Under the pieces are notes generated by a model. The model saw only the letters and a program-made list of their open reading frames with translations, did not search any database and had not been told where the DNA came from. Of a stretch of 64,000 bases of DNA, positions 18,101 to 26,317 are shown in pieces. The first letter of the stretch is position 1. Each line of letters opens with the position of its first letter. The stretch spans positions 62,001 through 126,000 of the forward strand of contig CAVXLL010000015.1 in the NCBI GenBank assembly GCA_963762575.1. Reading direction: 5' to 3'. A program made the position numbers and the translations under genes. This stretch comes from AP-15 sp963762575 (lineage in GTDB: Bacteria > Pseudomonadota > Alphaproteobacteria > ATCC43930 > CGMCC-115725).

Positions 18101-18200
18101 GCTTGTAGGAAAGGACGCCCGCGGCGACAAACAGGATCATCAGAAACCACACGAAGGAGCGATGGTTGATCGCCCATTCGGAGAGATTGAAGCCCTTCAT
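15105..18200 (-). CDS. RND-family efflux pump inner-membrane subunit
   Basis: 1031 residues with full AcrB-type architecture: TM1 (residues 13-31, FVWFLMILFVAAGVLSY), a first periplasmic porter domain, a TM2-TM6 bundle, a second periplasmic domain and the final bundle to FLPALYVAWF. The proton-relay pair is present in TM4 (LGLLVDDAMITIEMM). In TM10 the usual Lys is Arg (SGMIIRNSVILIDQID), as in a subgroup of these pumps. Expels drugs or solvents with an adaptor and an outer-membrane channel. Its ATG overlaps the adaptor gene by 4 bases. No outer-membrane channel gene is adjacent; the one at 55.5 kb could serve. Confidence 0.93.
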   Translation of the reverse strand: MKGFNLSEWAINHRSFVWFLMILFVAAGVLSYKQLGREEDPSFSIKTMIVRTYWPGATIDDTILQVTDRIEKKLQETPSLYYLKSETKPGVSTIYVNVLDSTPKEAIPDIWYQVRKKVADIKGTLPQGILGPSFNDEFGDVFGIIYAFTADGFTHRELRDYVERIRTQILTIKNATKAQLIGAQDQKFYLEFDTHQLAGLGVSRDQVISSLQEQNAVTPSGVVQTGLEKYAIRVSGAFNSVDDLKRINLYANGKFFRLADVASISKGYADPPEPMFRFNGEPAIGLAISMAQGGNNLVFGEAVAHKMDQIIAKLPIGIEAHLVADQPVVVEEAVGGFTKALWEAIAIVLGVSFVSLGMRAGVVVACSIPLVLGMVFAYMEYSGISLQRISLGALIIALGLLVDDAMITIEMMVSQLESGVDRAHAATHAWVTTAFPMLTGTLVTVAGFVPIGFAKSGAGEYCYSLFAVIAVALLASWIVAVMFAPVIGVTILPKTMKAHGGGHGEPGRMMRLFRAALVFCMRARWLVIAVTVGLFAASLYGYGFIQQQFFPASDRPELVVDLSLPQDLSIYATEHEVERFEALLKDDPNIEHYSLYVGQGAVRFYLPLNVQLSNDYFAQAVIVTKGIAEREIVRARLQKAVDTEFASLNTRIYPLELGPPVGWPLQYRVSGQTPNGTRDAAFLVAQTIGQNPNTRLINFDWNEPMKSLRVMVDQDRVRQLGVSSKSLAEALNAVTSGMVVTQVRDSIYLTDLTARATEQQRASVQTLKNLQVALDNGQTIPLSQVATVQYELEPPVIWRRNLLPTITVQADVVPGIEAKTVNTQLAPAIAQLSEKLPAGYTIEAGGTIEESAKGLNSIVAVFPLMIMLMLIILMVQLQSFQKMFLVISVAPLGLIGVVAALLPTGTPMGFVAILGIIALSGMIIRNSVILIDQIDMDMAKGLHPWDAVIDATTNRLRPIVLTAAAASLGMIPIASEVFWGPMAYAIIGGLFVATLLTLLFLPALYVAWFRIKEPAKEREVGIKEPAHAVAL

Positions 18201-19323
18201 TGCACGGTGCTCGCGTCCATGAGGGCGACCTTCTCACCGGGGAGCAATTTCTGCACTCCGGCAGTCACCACGACGTCTCCCTGGGCCAGTCCGTCGCCGA
18301 CGACGACCGAGTCGCCCTGGTAGCGCTGCACGGTGATCGGCTTCAGCTGCACCGTCTTGTCCTTCTCGACGAGCCAGACGGCGGGCTTACCGTCCTTCTG
18401 GAAGAGCGCACTCCCCGGTATCGAGACGGTCTGACCCTGATCCAACGTCACGGTGCCGACCACGTTGGCGCCGAGCCGCATCTGCGGCGGCGCATCGGGC
18501 AGCGAGACGCGCACAGTGTAGGTGCGAGTGGCGGGGTCGGCCTGAGGCGAAATGTAGCGGACCTTGCCCGTCGTTTCGATTTCTGGGTTGCTGACGAGGT
18601 GCACTGTTACGGTCGGGTCCTTCGGCCGGGTCTTGAAAGCGCCCTCGGCGATGTTGAACACGCCCTCGCGTTCTCCAGTCTGCGCCAGACGAACGACCAT
18701 CTGTCCCGCGCTGACGACCTGCCCTGCATCCGCCCCGATGGCGGTAATGACTCCGTCGTTGTCCGCCTTCAGCTCGGTGTAGCCGAGATTTTCGCTCGCC
18801 TGGACCTGCCGGGCGCGCGCCGCATCGAGCCGGGCTTGCGCGGTCTTGAAGGTCTTCACCGCTTGATCATACGCGACTTGAGTGGTGTGACCATTTTTCA
18901 GCAGTTCGCGCTGGCGGTATTCCTGAGCCTGGCTCCGTGCCACCTCGGCCTCCGCTTTCGCAACCTCGGCCTTCGCGACCTCGAGGTCCTGCCGGTATTG
19001 CTGCGGGTCGAGGCGCGCGAGAAGATCGTCCTTCTTGACCCCGGTCCCGACGTCGACGGGCCGTTCAAGGATCTTGCCGTTGACCCGAAAGCCGAGATCG
19101 GCCTGATACCGGGGTTGGATCTCGCCAGTTAGCGACACCTTCTCCCCCCTTCCTGCAACTCAACCGTCGCAGTGCGCACCGGCCGGATGGGTGCCGCGGC
19201 GGCTTTCTCTTCTTTCTGGCAACCCGCTACACCCAAGATCAGAATCAGAGCGCCGATCCTTGCGAACGCTAAGGGCAGGGACCCAGTCGGGTGCTCCCCT
19301 GCCAATCCTGTTTTGCTCATCAT
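18197..19323 (-). pseudogene. RND adaptor (membrane fusion lipoprotein) with one frameshift
   Basis: Two frames make one HlyD/AcrA-type adaptor. The first encodes a lipoprotein signal (ALILILGVAGC, Cys about residue 35) and PIRPVRTATVELQEGG. The second continues with VSLTGEIQPRYQADLGFRVNGKI, a long hairpin rich in Ala/Lys/Gln (AKAEVAKAEAEVARSQAQEY), lipoyl-like and beta-barrel domains, ending LLPGEKVALMDASTVQ. The break is at a run of six C (19144-19149, G on the coding strand); a seventh would restore EGGEKVSLTG. The gene is otherwise full length, so this may be a recent lesion, a phase-variable tract or a sequencing error. It is the first gene of the adaptor-pump-phosphoketolase strand run. 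Confidence 0.88.
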
Positions 19324-19466
19324 CGGCACATCACTTTGTCCAGGTCGGGTCTAAAATACCGCGAGATGGTGGCCGCGGAACATCTCGACATCAATCCAAA
19401 ATTATTATGATCCAGCCGAGCGCGGCCCAAACCATTGGTCATGTGTGCCCCAGCGTTGGGCCGGCT

Positions 19467-19997
19467 TCAGGCGGCGGGGGCTCCAGGCCCTTGAACGGTG
19501 ATTTCGATCCGGCGGTTCGCCGCCCGGCCCTGCGGCGTATCATTCGAGGCTTCTGGGTGAGTTTCGCCGAAACCCTTGGCTGAAATGATATTGGGGCTGA
19601 CTCCCTGCGAGACCAGGAAAGTTACGACTGTCGAAGCGCGCCGCGTCGACAGGACCAGATTGTCGGGGACGCCTTGTCGCTGCAATGCAGGCCCCACAGG
19701 CGTGTTGTCGGTGTACCCGTAGACCACCACTTTGGCATTCTGCAGACCCTGCAGCTTTGGGACAATATTGTTGGCGAGTTCCGCTTGACCGGCTTGGCTC
19801 AACTGGAAACCGCCCTCCGGGAACAGCATGTCGCCCGCTTCAACGAATTTCTGTTCGGCTCGCGACTGGGCGAGCTGCGCCTGCAGCTGCTGGTTCTGCG
19901 CCTGCACTTGATCGTAGGCGCTTTGGGATACGCAAGCTCCCAACATCAGGGCGGTTAGCGGGACAATTCGCGCCACAGCTGTCAGGTTTCTGTTCAT
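19467..19997 (-). CDS. OmpA-family peptidoglycan-associated lipoprotein
   Basis: 176 residues. A lipoprotein signal with lipobox LMLGAC (Cys22) is followed by a Gln-rich helical linker (YDQVQAQNQQLQAQLAQSRAEQ) and an OmpA C-terminal domain (residues 55-170): VVVYGYTDNTPVG, LSTRRASTVVTFLVSQGVSP, KGFGETHPEASNDTPQGRAANRRIEI. The Asp and Arg of TDN and NRRIEI are the diaminopimelate-binding residues of the family. It should tether the outer membrane to peptidoglycan. GGGAG lies 9 bases before the ATG. No operon partner. Confidence 0.92.
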   Translation of the reverse strand: MNRNLTAVARIVPLTALMLGACVSQSAYDQVQAQNQQLQAQLAQSRAEQKFVEAGDMLFPEGGFQLSQAGQAELANNIVPKLQGLQNAKVVVYGYTDNTPVGPALQRQGVPDNLVLSTRRASTVVTFLVSQGVSPNIISAKGFGETHPEASNDTPQGRAANRRIEITVQGPGAPAA

Positions 19998-20079
19998 GGC
20001 TCTAATCTCCCAATGTTGTTAGTTCGAATGAGCAAGCGTTTGCCCACCGACACGAGCCTAAATCCCCGATTTCTTCATC

Positions 20080-20125
20080 ACTATGCAGAAATTGGAAAAA
20101 GTACTATGCAGAAATTGGAAAAAGT
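20080..20125. repeat. Perfect tandem duplication of 23 bp
   Basis: The unit ACTATGCAGAAATTGGAAAA plus AGT occurs twice head to tail (20080-20102 and 20103-20125). The second copy ends on the first base of the AraC gene stop codon (complement strand). Being AT-rich in a GC-rich genome, it stands out; function unknown. Confidence 0.95.
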
Positions 20126-21090
20126 CAGAAGGCGCTGAAACGCGTTCCCGGCGGACGGTGGAGCGTGTTCGCTGGGGTCTCGCCAAACATCGCGCGGTAG
20201 GTCCCGGCGGAGCGTGCGAGTTGCGCAAAACCGAAACGGTGGGCGACCTCTGCAACGTTCACCCTATCGGGATCTGCATCCCGTAGCGCGCTGTGTACTT
20301 CTCTCAAACGGCGCAGCAGTACATACCGGATCGGGCTCATGCCGACGGATTCGGCGCAGCACGAGCGAAGCGTCCGTTCGCTTACCCCGACCCGCTCGCA
20401 GAGTTCTGACATGCTCGGAGGGTGGGTGAGGTTTTCTACCAAGATCTCCTCGAACTTGAGCATTATACTGGCGTGATGGCGTCCGGCGAACCCGTCGGTC
20501 CGGGCGCGAGCGGTGGTCAAACAGGTGACGAGCGCGTGGATCAAATCCTGCTCGATCGCCCGCGCGACCTCCGAATGCGACAGGATCTTGGACTTTGTCT
20601 CGGCGAGGCGACAGACTTGCCCGTGCAGGCGCCGCAGGCGCGCCGCATCACGCCGGGACGGCCGCAGTAGTTGCCGCTCCAGCGGGGGAGTGACGGGCTT
20701 TCCGGTGAGAGCGCGGCTATAGCGTTCGAGCTGTCCCGGGTCGATTGCTATCACGCTCCAGGCAAAGGATCTGGGCGCCAACAGATGAAGTCGCTCACTG
20801 CGGCTGTGGAACATGATATCCCTTGCTTGCAATTCCATGCCACGCCACACCGGGAACGGTGCGGAATTGGTGGGGAATGTCACAAACGCGAGCCATGGCG
20901 CCAGGCGCACATACGCCACGTGTGAGGAATCGTCCTCGCACCGCAAGATCTGCAAATGGTGCAGCTCCGCCCAGGTGAGCCGGGCTCTGAAGTAACCACG
21001 GGAGGCGATGATGGCTTCGATTTGTGCATCGCGCAGGCTCGCCTCGTAGTGATCGGGGTCGAGGAACGTGCGCGTGCCGCCTCCCGGCAT
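20125..21090 (-). CDS. AraC-family transcriptional regulator
   Basis: 321 residues from the ATG at 21090 (an upstream TTG at 21129 is less likely). The N-terminal two thirds is a cupin-like sensing domain of the AraC-binding type (LTWAELHHLQILRCEDDSS, FPVWRGMELQARDIMFHSR); the C-terminal 100 residues have two helix-turn-helix motifs: PSMSELCERVGVSERTLRSC and VNVAEVAHRFGFAQLARSAG followed by YRAMFGETPANTL. The length and motifs are complete. Targets unknown; the nearby OmpA gene and the second AraC gene are on the same strand but not obviously co-transcribed. Confidence 0.9.
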   Translation of the reverse strand: MPGGGTRTFLDPDHYEASLRDAQIEAIIASRGYFRARLTWAELHHLQILRCEDDSSHVAYVRLAPWLAFVTFPTNSAPFPVWRGMELQARDIMFHSRSERLHLLAPRSFAWSVIAIDPGQLERYSRALTGKPVTPPLERQLLRPSRRDAARLRRLHGQVCRLAETKSKILSHSEVARAIEQDLIHALVTCLTTARARTDGFAGRHHASIMLKFEEILVENLTHPPSMSELCERVGVSERTLRSCCAESVGMSPIRYVLLRRLREVHSALRDADPDRVNVAEVAHRFGFAQLARSAGTYRAMFGETPANTLHRPPGTRFSAF

Positions 21091-21225
21091 TTTTTTCTCT
21101 GTCAGATTAAGGAACACGACGCAGACCAAAACTTATTAAGCATAGCCTCGGCGAATTGAGGAGGGCTATGCAGATCTTGTGATTTTTCGAACCTAGCCCG
21201 TAGCTTTCCGGGTGCACTTAGGGTA

Positions 21226-21885
21226 TCAGGGCGGGCGGCGTAGCGTAGCGGAGGGCGGCTCTCCGAAATCGGTGGCGATTTCGGTCACGGTCGTGTGTTC
21301 CAGGTCCGCGCTACGCAGTGCTCGCCGCGCCAGGTTCATGCGTCGCATCCACAGATACCGCTTCGGGCTCATGCCCAGATATTCCAGGCAACAGTCACGC
21401 AGTGTCCAATAGGTGGCGCCGACCGCGGCGCAGAGTTCCGCCATATACAGAGTTTCTCCGGATTTCGCCCCTACTATGTCTTCGAGGCGGCGCATCACTC
21501 TCGCGCGATTGCTATGGACATTGTGCACCTGCTCTGAATGATCGGCGGCTAGGCAAAAGACCACCGTCTCCACTAAAGCCTCTTCGATCGTCCGCGCTAC
21601 TTCGGGTTTGGCAAGGATGTCCGGGGCAGTTTTCGCGAGGTCGCCGGTTGCTTGGTGCAGCTGTAACAGCCGCGATAACGACGGTATGGGAGGCCTGATT
21701 GCAAGCATGAGCCCTGGCCGCGTCAATTCGCGCCCCATGATCGCTCTGCCCGCGACAGCGAGATCTTCAGGCGTTACCGAGATCATGCCCCATCCGTTAC
21801 CCGCCGAGGACCGAATGTAGTACGGCCAATCCAGCCCAAACATGGCGATTTGATCTCGCGATGCTTCGATGCCGTTGACCAGCAT
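21226..21885 (-). pseudogene. AraC-family regulator, truncated at the N-terminus with an internal deletion
   Basis: 219 residues similar in kind to its neighbour. The N-terminal ~100 residues are missing: the reading frame starts at MLVNGIEASRDQIAMF and upstream sequence belongs to the opposite-strand FabI fragment. The first HTH is present (YMAELCAAVGATYWTLRDCC, YLGMSPKRYLWMRRM). The second HTH reads EIATDFGEPPSATLRRPP; the family has about 17 residues (recognition helix and YRxLFG) between DFG and EPPSATL, so it has been deleted, probably between two FG-encoding stretches. DNA binding by the second HTH is lost. Confidence 0.85.
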
Positions 21886-21905
21886 GGCTGGGCGGCCTGG
21901 GTCGG

Positions 21906-22397
21906 TTCGCTTTCGCGCCGCGTCACGCGCTCGAGGGGCGCGTCACCGACTGTCCGCGTGATGGCTTCCTGACCGCAATGGATGTCTCGTGCTGGTCATT
22001 GCTCGATCTGACGCGGCGCGCCGAAAAGCTGATGACATCGGGCGGCACGATCTTCGCGATGAGCTACCACGGCGCGAATGAAGTCATCGAGAATTACGGG
22101 ATCATGGGGCCTGTCAAGGCGGCGCTCGAGTCGGCGGTGCGTTATCTCGCAGCCGAACTTGGACCCAAGGGCATCCGCGTGCACGCGATCAGCCCCGGCC
22201 CATTGGCCACCAGAGCCGCGTCAGGTATTCCCGACTTCGATGCGCTGATGGAACGCGTTGCGGACCGCGCGCCGGCGCGACGGCTGGTGACGATCGAGGA
22301 AGTGGGCGCTGCTTGCGCATTCCTCGCGAGCAACTACGCCGCGGCAATGACCGGCGACACGATCTATATCGACGGCGGCTATCACATCCTCGGCTGA
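21906..22397 (+). pseudogene. fabI: FabI-type enoyl-ACP reductase, C-terminal fragment
   Basis: From about base 21912 the plus strand reads FAFAPRHALEGRVTDCPRDG, FLTAMDVSCWSLL, then LMTSGGTIFAMSYHGA, ENYGIMGPVKAALESAVRYL and GPKGIRVHAISPGPLATRAA, ending TGDTIYIDGGYHILG. These are FabI landmarks; the YxxxxxxK catalytic pair is visible as Y...MGPVKAAL. The first ~95 residues including the NAD-binding glycine loop are absent, replaced by the AraC remnant. An ATG at 21978 could start a 139-residue product, but it could not bind cofactor. It lies 13 bases before acetate kinase; FabI-type genes commonly neighbour phosphoketolase and acetate kinase in Rhizobiales. Confidence 0.85.
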
Positions 22398-22410
22398 GGG
22401 ATTCTCTCGC

Positions 22411-23594
22411 ATGAGCACAGCCTCGCCAGAGCCGCTGATCGGCGTGATCAACGCCGGTTCCTCTTCCGTCAAATTCAGCTTCTACGAGGGCGACCGGCGA
22501 ATTCTAACTGGGCAGGCCGAAGGGATCGGCGCACATCCTTCGGCCATCGCCGCGGGCCCCAATGGTGAAAAGCTCGCGCCTCCGGATCTCGGTGCCAAGC
22601 CGCCCGCGGTGCCGAGCGAGGTCCTCCCGGCAATATTGCCGTGGGCCAGAGAGAAGCTCGGCCACCGGCGGCTTGCGGCGCTCGGCCACCGTGTCGTCCA
22701 TGGCGGACTGCACCATTCTCGACCCGCCCGCGTGACCGCTGAGCTGCTGGCCGAGCTCGAGGCGCTGGTGCCGCTCGCGCCCCTGCATGAGCCGCATAAT
22801 CTCGCGCCGATCAAGTTGGCGATGAGTTCAATCCCGAATTACCGCAGGTGGCGTGCTTCGATACCGCCTTTCACCGCACCGCGCCGGAGGTAGAGCAAGC
22901 ATTCGGCTTACCTTACTCGCTCTATGAAGAGGGGATCCGGCGCTACGGCTTTCACGGTCTCTCCTACGAATACATCGCTTCAGTATTGCCGGAGCGGGCC
23001 CCGGAAATCGCCAATGGCCGGATAATCGTCGCGCATCTCGGCAATGGCTGCTCGGCTTGCGCATTGCAGAACCGGGTTTCGATCGCGACAACGATGGGGT
23101 TCACGGCGCTCGACGGTCTTCCGATGGGTACTCGTTGCGGCGAGCTCGATGCCGGCGTCGTGCTGCATCTCATTCAGCAGAAAGGAATGTCGGCGGAACA
23201 ATTGGTCGACTTGCTGTATCGCCGCTCGGGGATGCTCGGGCTCTCCGGCATCTCGTCGGATTTCCGCGAACTCCTAGCCAGCGACGACCCGCGCGCTCGT
23301 TTTGCAATCGAAGTATTCTGCTATCGCGTCGCTGGCCACATCGGCTCGCTCACCGCGGCGCTGGGCGGGCTCGATGGCATCGTGTTCACTGCTGGGGTCG
23401 GCGAGAATGCAGCACGGGTACGAAGCATGATCTGCCGGGCCTGTGCTTGGCTTGGCGTGGAGCTGGACGAGGCGGCCAACCGCGAGCACCAGCAACTCAT
23501 CACCACCGCTAACAGCCGCGTCGCCGCCTACGTGATAAAGACTGATGAGAACCTGATGATCGCCCGCCATGCTCGTGCGCTGGTGGGAGGCTGA
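22411..23594 (+). pseudogene. ackA: Acetate kinase with one frameshift
   Basis: Makes ATP from acetyl phosphate, the product of phosphoketolase. Frame one (22411-~22825) holds GVINAGSSSVKFSFYEG (the N-terminal phosphate-binding motif) and GHRVVHGGLHHS. Frame two (to 23594) resumes with FNPELPQVACFDTAFHRTAP, IRRYGFHGLSYEYI, AHLGNGCSACAL, TTMGFTALDGLPMGTRCGEL and FTAGVGENAARVR, all diagnostic of the family. The break is near 22825 (GGCGATGAGTTC) and costs a single base. Summed length (about 395) is normal, so only this lesion inactivates it. A sequencing error cannot be excluded. Confidence 0.9.
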
Positions 23595-23617
23595 CAACGG
23601 CAGGACGGAGGAAAATC

Positions 23618-24088
23618 ATGTCCGAGGGTCGCAGCACAACGAAGCCGGCAGGGGCTGACTCCTTTTCCGCCGCCGATATCAAGCGGAGAATGGCCGAGCG
23701 CGAGGCGCAGAAAGCCGCCGAAGAACTGAGTCATATAAAGGAGCAGGAAGAAAAGCAAAAGGCTGTGATGGCGGAATTTCACCAGTCGGCGGCTCGGAGC
23801 CCCGAACAGCTGATGCAAGTCCTTATGCAGCTTGTCACGCGGGCCGCCGAGCGCGGACAGACCGAAGTCCAAGTCTATCGTTTTCCCAATAGTCTGTGCA
23901 CCGATGGCGGCCGAAGGATCAACAACTCGTTGCCCAGCTGGGAGGAAACATTGGAGGGCCGACCCAAGCTCGGCTATCAATTCTGGCGCGATCACCTCAG
24001 GCCTCTCGGCTTTGGCTTTAGGGCGGAGGTGCTCGAGTATCCGGGGGGAATGCCGGGCGACATCGGGTTCTTCCTCATGTGGAAATAG
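23618..24088 (+). CDS. Hypothetical protein with N-terminal coiled coil
   Basis: 156 residues, soluble. Residues 18-55 form a charged coiled coil (IKRRMAEREAQKAAEELSHI, KEQEEKQKAVMAEF); the second half is a compact domain with QVYRFPNSLCTDGGRRINN, a Trp-rich stretch (LPSWEETLEGRP, YQFWRDHLRPLGFGF) and GDIGFFLMWK. I do not recognise a named family. GGAGGA stands 8 bases before the ATG, so it is well expressed. It follows acetate kinase by 23 bases and overlaps the permease gene, so it belongs to this operon. Confidence 0.8.
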   Translation: MSEGRSTTKPAGADSFSAADIKRRMAEREAQKAAEELSHIKEQEEKQKAVMAEFHQSAARSPEQLMQVLMQLVTRAAERGQTEVQVYRFPNSLCTDGGRRINNSLPSWEETLEGRPKLGYQFWRDHLRPLGFGFRAEVLEYPGGMPGDIGFFLMWK

Positions 24089-25242
24089 AAGATCCTGTTG
24101 CCGTTCCTGACGTGACCATGGCAGATGAACGCCGCCGACCGACCGACGAAGGAACGGGCGACGATGCCGCGAGGGTGGCGTTGATCGAGCGCAGCATTCT
24201 CGTGCTGCTGGTTCTTGGCCTTTTCATCGGCGTACTGGCGGTCGTGAGGCCGTTCACAGTCGCGATTCTGTTCGGAGCGGCATTGGCGACCGCGGCTTGG
24301 CCAATACGTCAGGCGCTGGTCCGCCGAGGGCTTGGGCGCGGACCGGCGGCCGCGCTCCTGCTGTTGGTTTCGCTCGTACTCATTGTTCTGCCGATGCTTG
24401 CCTTCGCACCCCACCTTGCCGATCAAATGGTCCGCGGAACCCAGCGTGTGCAGTCATATTTTGCGGCGACGCCGGAGCAGCCGGCCTGGATCAAAACCGT
24501 CCCGCTCCTCGGCCGGCGTCTGGGGGCGGGTTGGGACCGCGTAGTCGAGGTCAAAGGAAATTTGCGCGCGCTGCTGGAGCCCTATACCGCGAATCTGGAG
24601 CAGCTGATGATCGGTGCGGCGCGTGCACTGGCCGACAGCCTGGTACAGGTGATCCTTTCGTTGGTCGTGGCGACGATGTTCTGGACCAACGGCGACGGCT
24701 TGGTCTCGGCGCTGCACGATGCGCTGAGGCGCCTCGGCGGCCCGATTGCCGAGCGGGCGCTCGACGTTGCGGCGGGGGCGATACGCGGCGTCGCTTATGG
24801 CGTTATCGGTACCGCCGCGATCCAGGCGGTCTTGCTCGCCTTCGGCCTGGCCATCGCCGGGGTGCCGGGCGCGGTGACTCTTGGGTTTGTTGCGTTGCTG
24901 CTCGCGATCAGCCAGATAGGCGGCCCGCTGCTCGTGTTAATCTGGGGTGGAGCGGCGTGGTGGCTGTTCGCGCAAGACCAGCAGGTCTGGGGAGTGTTCA
25001 TAATTGTTTGGGGCGCAATCGTCAGCACGGTCGACAATTTCATCAAGCCCTGGCTTATCGGCTTCGGCGTCGAAATGCCGATCTCGCTGACCATCCTGGG
25101 CGTCTTTGGCGGTTTTCTCGCCTTCGGCTTCTTGGGTCTGTTCATCGGGCCGACCCTGATCGCCATTATGTTTACCCTGCTGCAGGCGTGGCGAGCCGCT
25201 GTTTCTAGTCATCTGGCCGCAGAGGTAGTGACGGCGGCATAG
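24079..25242 (+). CDS. AI-2E family transporter (PerM/UPF0118 type)
   Basis: 387 residues with about eight membrane segments. The family layout is clear: paired N-terminal helices (SILVLLVLGLFIGVLAVVRP, VAILFGAALATAAWPIRQAL), a long extracytoplasmic region (residues 115-190), then VILSLVVATMFWTNGD and the C-terminal bundle with GVPGAVTLGFVALLLAISQIG, DNFIKPWLIGFGVEMP and LGLFIGPTLIAIMFTLLQAW. Family members are proposed exporters of signals such as AI-2 or of ions; the substrate here is unknown. The GTG at 24079 overlaps the previous gene by 10 bases; the ATG at 24118 is an alternative start. Confidence 0.88.
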   Translation: MEIEDPVAVPDVTMADERRRPTDEGTGDDAARVALIERSILVLLVLGLFIGVLAVVRPFTVAILFGAALATAAWPIRQALVRRGLGRGPAAALLLLVSLVLIVLPMLAFAPHLADQMVRGTQRVQSYFAATPEQPAWIKTVPLLGRRLGAGWDRVVEVKGNLRALLEPYTANLEQLMIGAARALADSLVQVILSLVVATMFWTNGDGLVSALHDALRRLGGPIAERALDVAAGAIRGVAYGVIGTAAIQAVLLAFGLAIAGVPGAVTLGFVALLLAISQIGGPLLVLIWGGAAWWLFAQDQQVWGVFIIVWGAIVSTVDNFIKPWLIGFGVEMPISLTILGVFGGFLAFGFLGLFIGPTLIAIMFTLLQAWRAAVSSHLAAEVVTAA

Positions 25243-25310
25243 CGATGCGAGAGCCGTAGGATAAAAGCCCCGAGACCGGCGCAGCGCATTGATACCGGAG
25301 GATACACGCG

Positions 25311-26132
25311 ATGAGTGGCCCAATGTCGACTATCAAGCCTGAGGGGGGTGATAGCAACGACAAGCTCAAGCGGAAGGATTACGAGCGGGAACTCGCGCGG
25401 CTGCACGTCGAGTTCGTCAAGCTGCAGCAATGGGTGGTGCACAAGGGCCTGAAGGTCTGCATCATCTTCGAAGGACGTGACGGGGCGGGCAAAGGCGGTA
25501 CTATCAAAGCGATGACCGAGCGGGTGAGCCCCCGCATTTTCCGGGTGGTCGCGCTTCCCGCGCCGACCGAGCGCGAGAAGTCGCAAATGTACCCGCAACG
25601 CTATATTCCGCATTTGCCCGCGGCCGGCGAGGTCGTGATCTTCGACCGCAGCTGGTACAACCGGGCCGGCGTCGAGCGCGTGATGGGATTCTGCAGCGAG
25701 GACCAAGCCAAACGCTTTTTGCAGATGGTCCCCGGGGTCGAAAAAGCCATCGTCGAGTCCGGTATAATCCTCCTGAAATACTGGTTGGAGGTCAGTCCCG
25801 AGGAACAGACCAGGCGGTTGGAAGCGCGCATCGATGACGGGCGGAAGACCTGGAAGCTGACCGACATGGATCTCAAATCCTATTCGCGCTGGTCCGATTA
25901 CTCGCGGGCGCGCGACGAAATGTTCCTAGCCACCGACACCTCATGGGCGCCGTGGTATGTCGTCCCTTCCGACAATAAGCGGCGGGCGCGGCTGAACGTC
26001 CTCTCTCATGTCCTGAGCAAAATCCCGTACGAGGGCCCACCGCGCTCGAACGTCAAGTTGCCAAAGCGGCAAGAGCCCGGCGATTTTAAGGATTCCGATT
26101 ACCCCTTCAGAGTCATCCCCGAGGTGTTCTGA
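25311..26132 (+). CDS. ppk2: Polyphosphate kinase 2
   Basis: 273 residues. Transfers phosphate between polyphosphate and nucleoside di/monophosphates. Key motifs: Walker A FEGRDGAGKGGTIKAM (residues 58-73), PTEREKSQMYPQRYIPHLP, Walker B EVVIFDRSWYNRAGVE, and the lid region LEARIDDGRKTWKLTDMDL with basic residues that hold polyphosphate. C-terminal YEGPPRSNVKLPKRQ is typical of class I PPK2. GGAGGA precedes the ATG. It is 68 bases after the permease and may end the ackA-led operon; it fits acetyl-phosphate and phosphate energy handling by neighbours. Confidence 0.94.
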   Translation: MSGPMSTIKPEGGDSNDKLKRKDYERELARLHVEFVKLQQWVVHKGLKVCIIFEGRDGAGKGGTIKAMTERVSPRIFRVVALPAPTEREKSQMYPQRYIPHLPAAGEVVIFDRSWYNRAGVERVMGFCSEDQAKRFLQMVPGVEKAIVESGIILLKYWLEVSPEEQTRRLEARIDDGRKTWKLTDMDLKSYSRWSDYSRARDEMFLATDTSWAPWYVVPSDNKRRARLNVLSHVLSKIPYEGPPRSNVKLPKRQEPGDFKDSDYPFRVIPEVF

Positions 26133-26317
26133 AGGGGCGTGAAGGGCCAAGGACCGTGCATCGGTCCGAACGCCATTCCGTCGTTGTCGATAACCGGCGA
26201 ACGTCGGCTGGAATTGGCAGATCGGCGCCGCTAACCTGCGCTCTCAACCTGGCATGCCACACGATGGCGGCTTCTCGGCTCAATCGAATTGGACCATGAA
26301 ACTTGGGGGTGCCCTAA

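Noticed and set aside
20214..20722. Several short plus-strand frames in the AraC region
   Set aside because: All are antisense to the AraC gene, which shows both HTH motifs.
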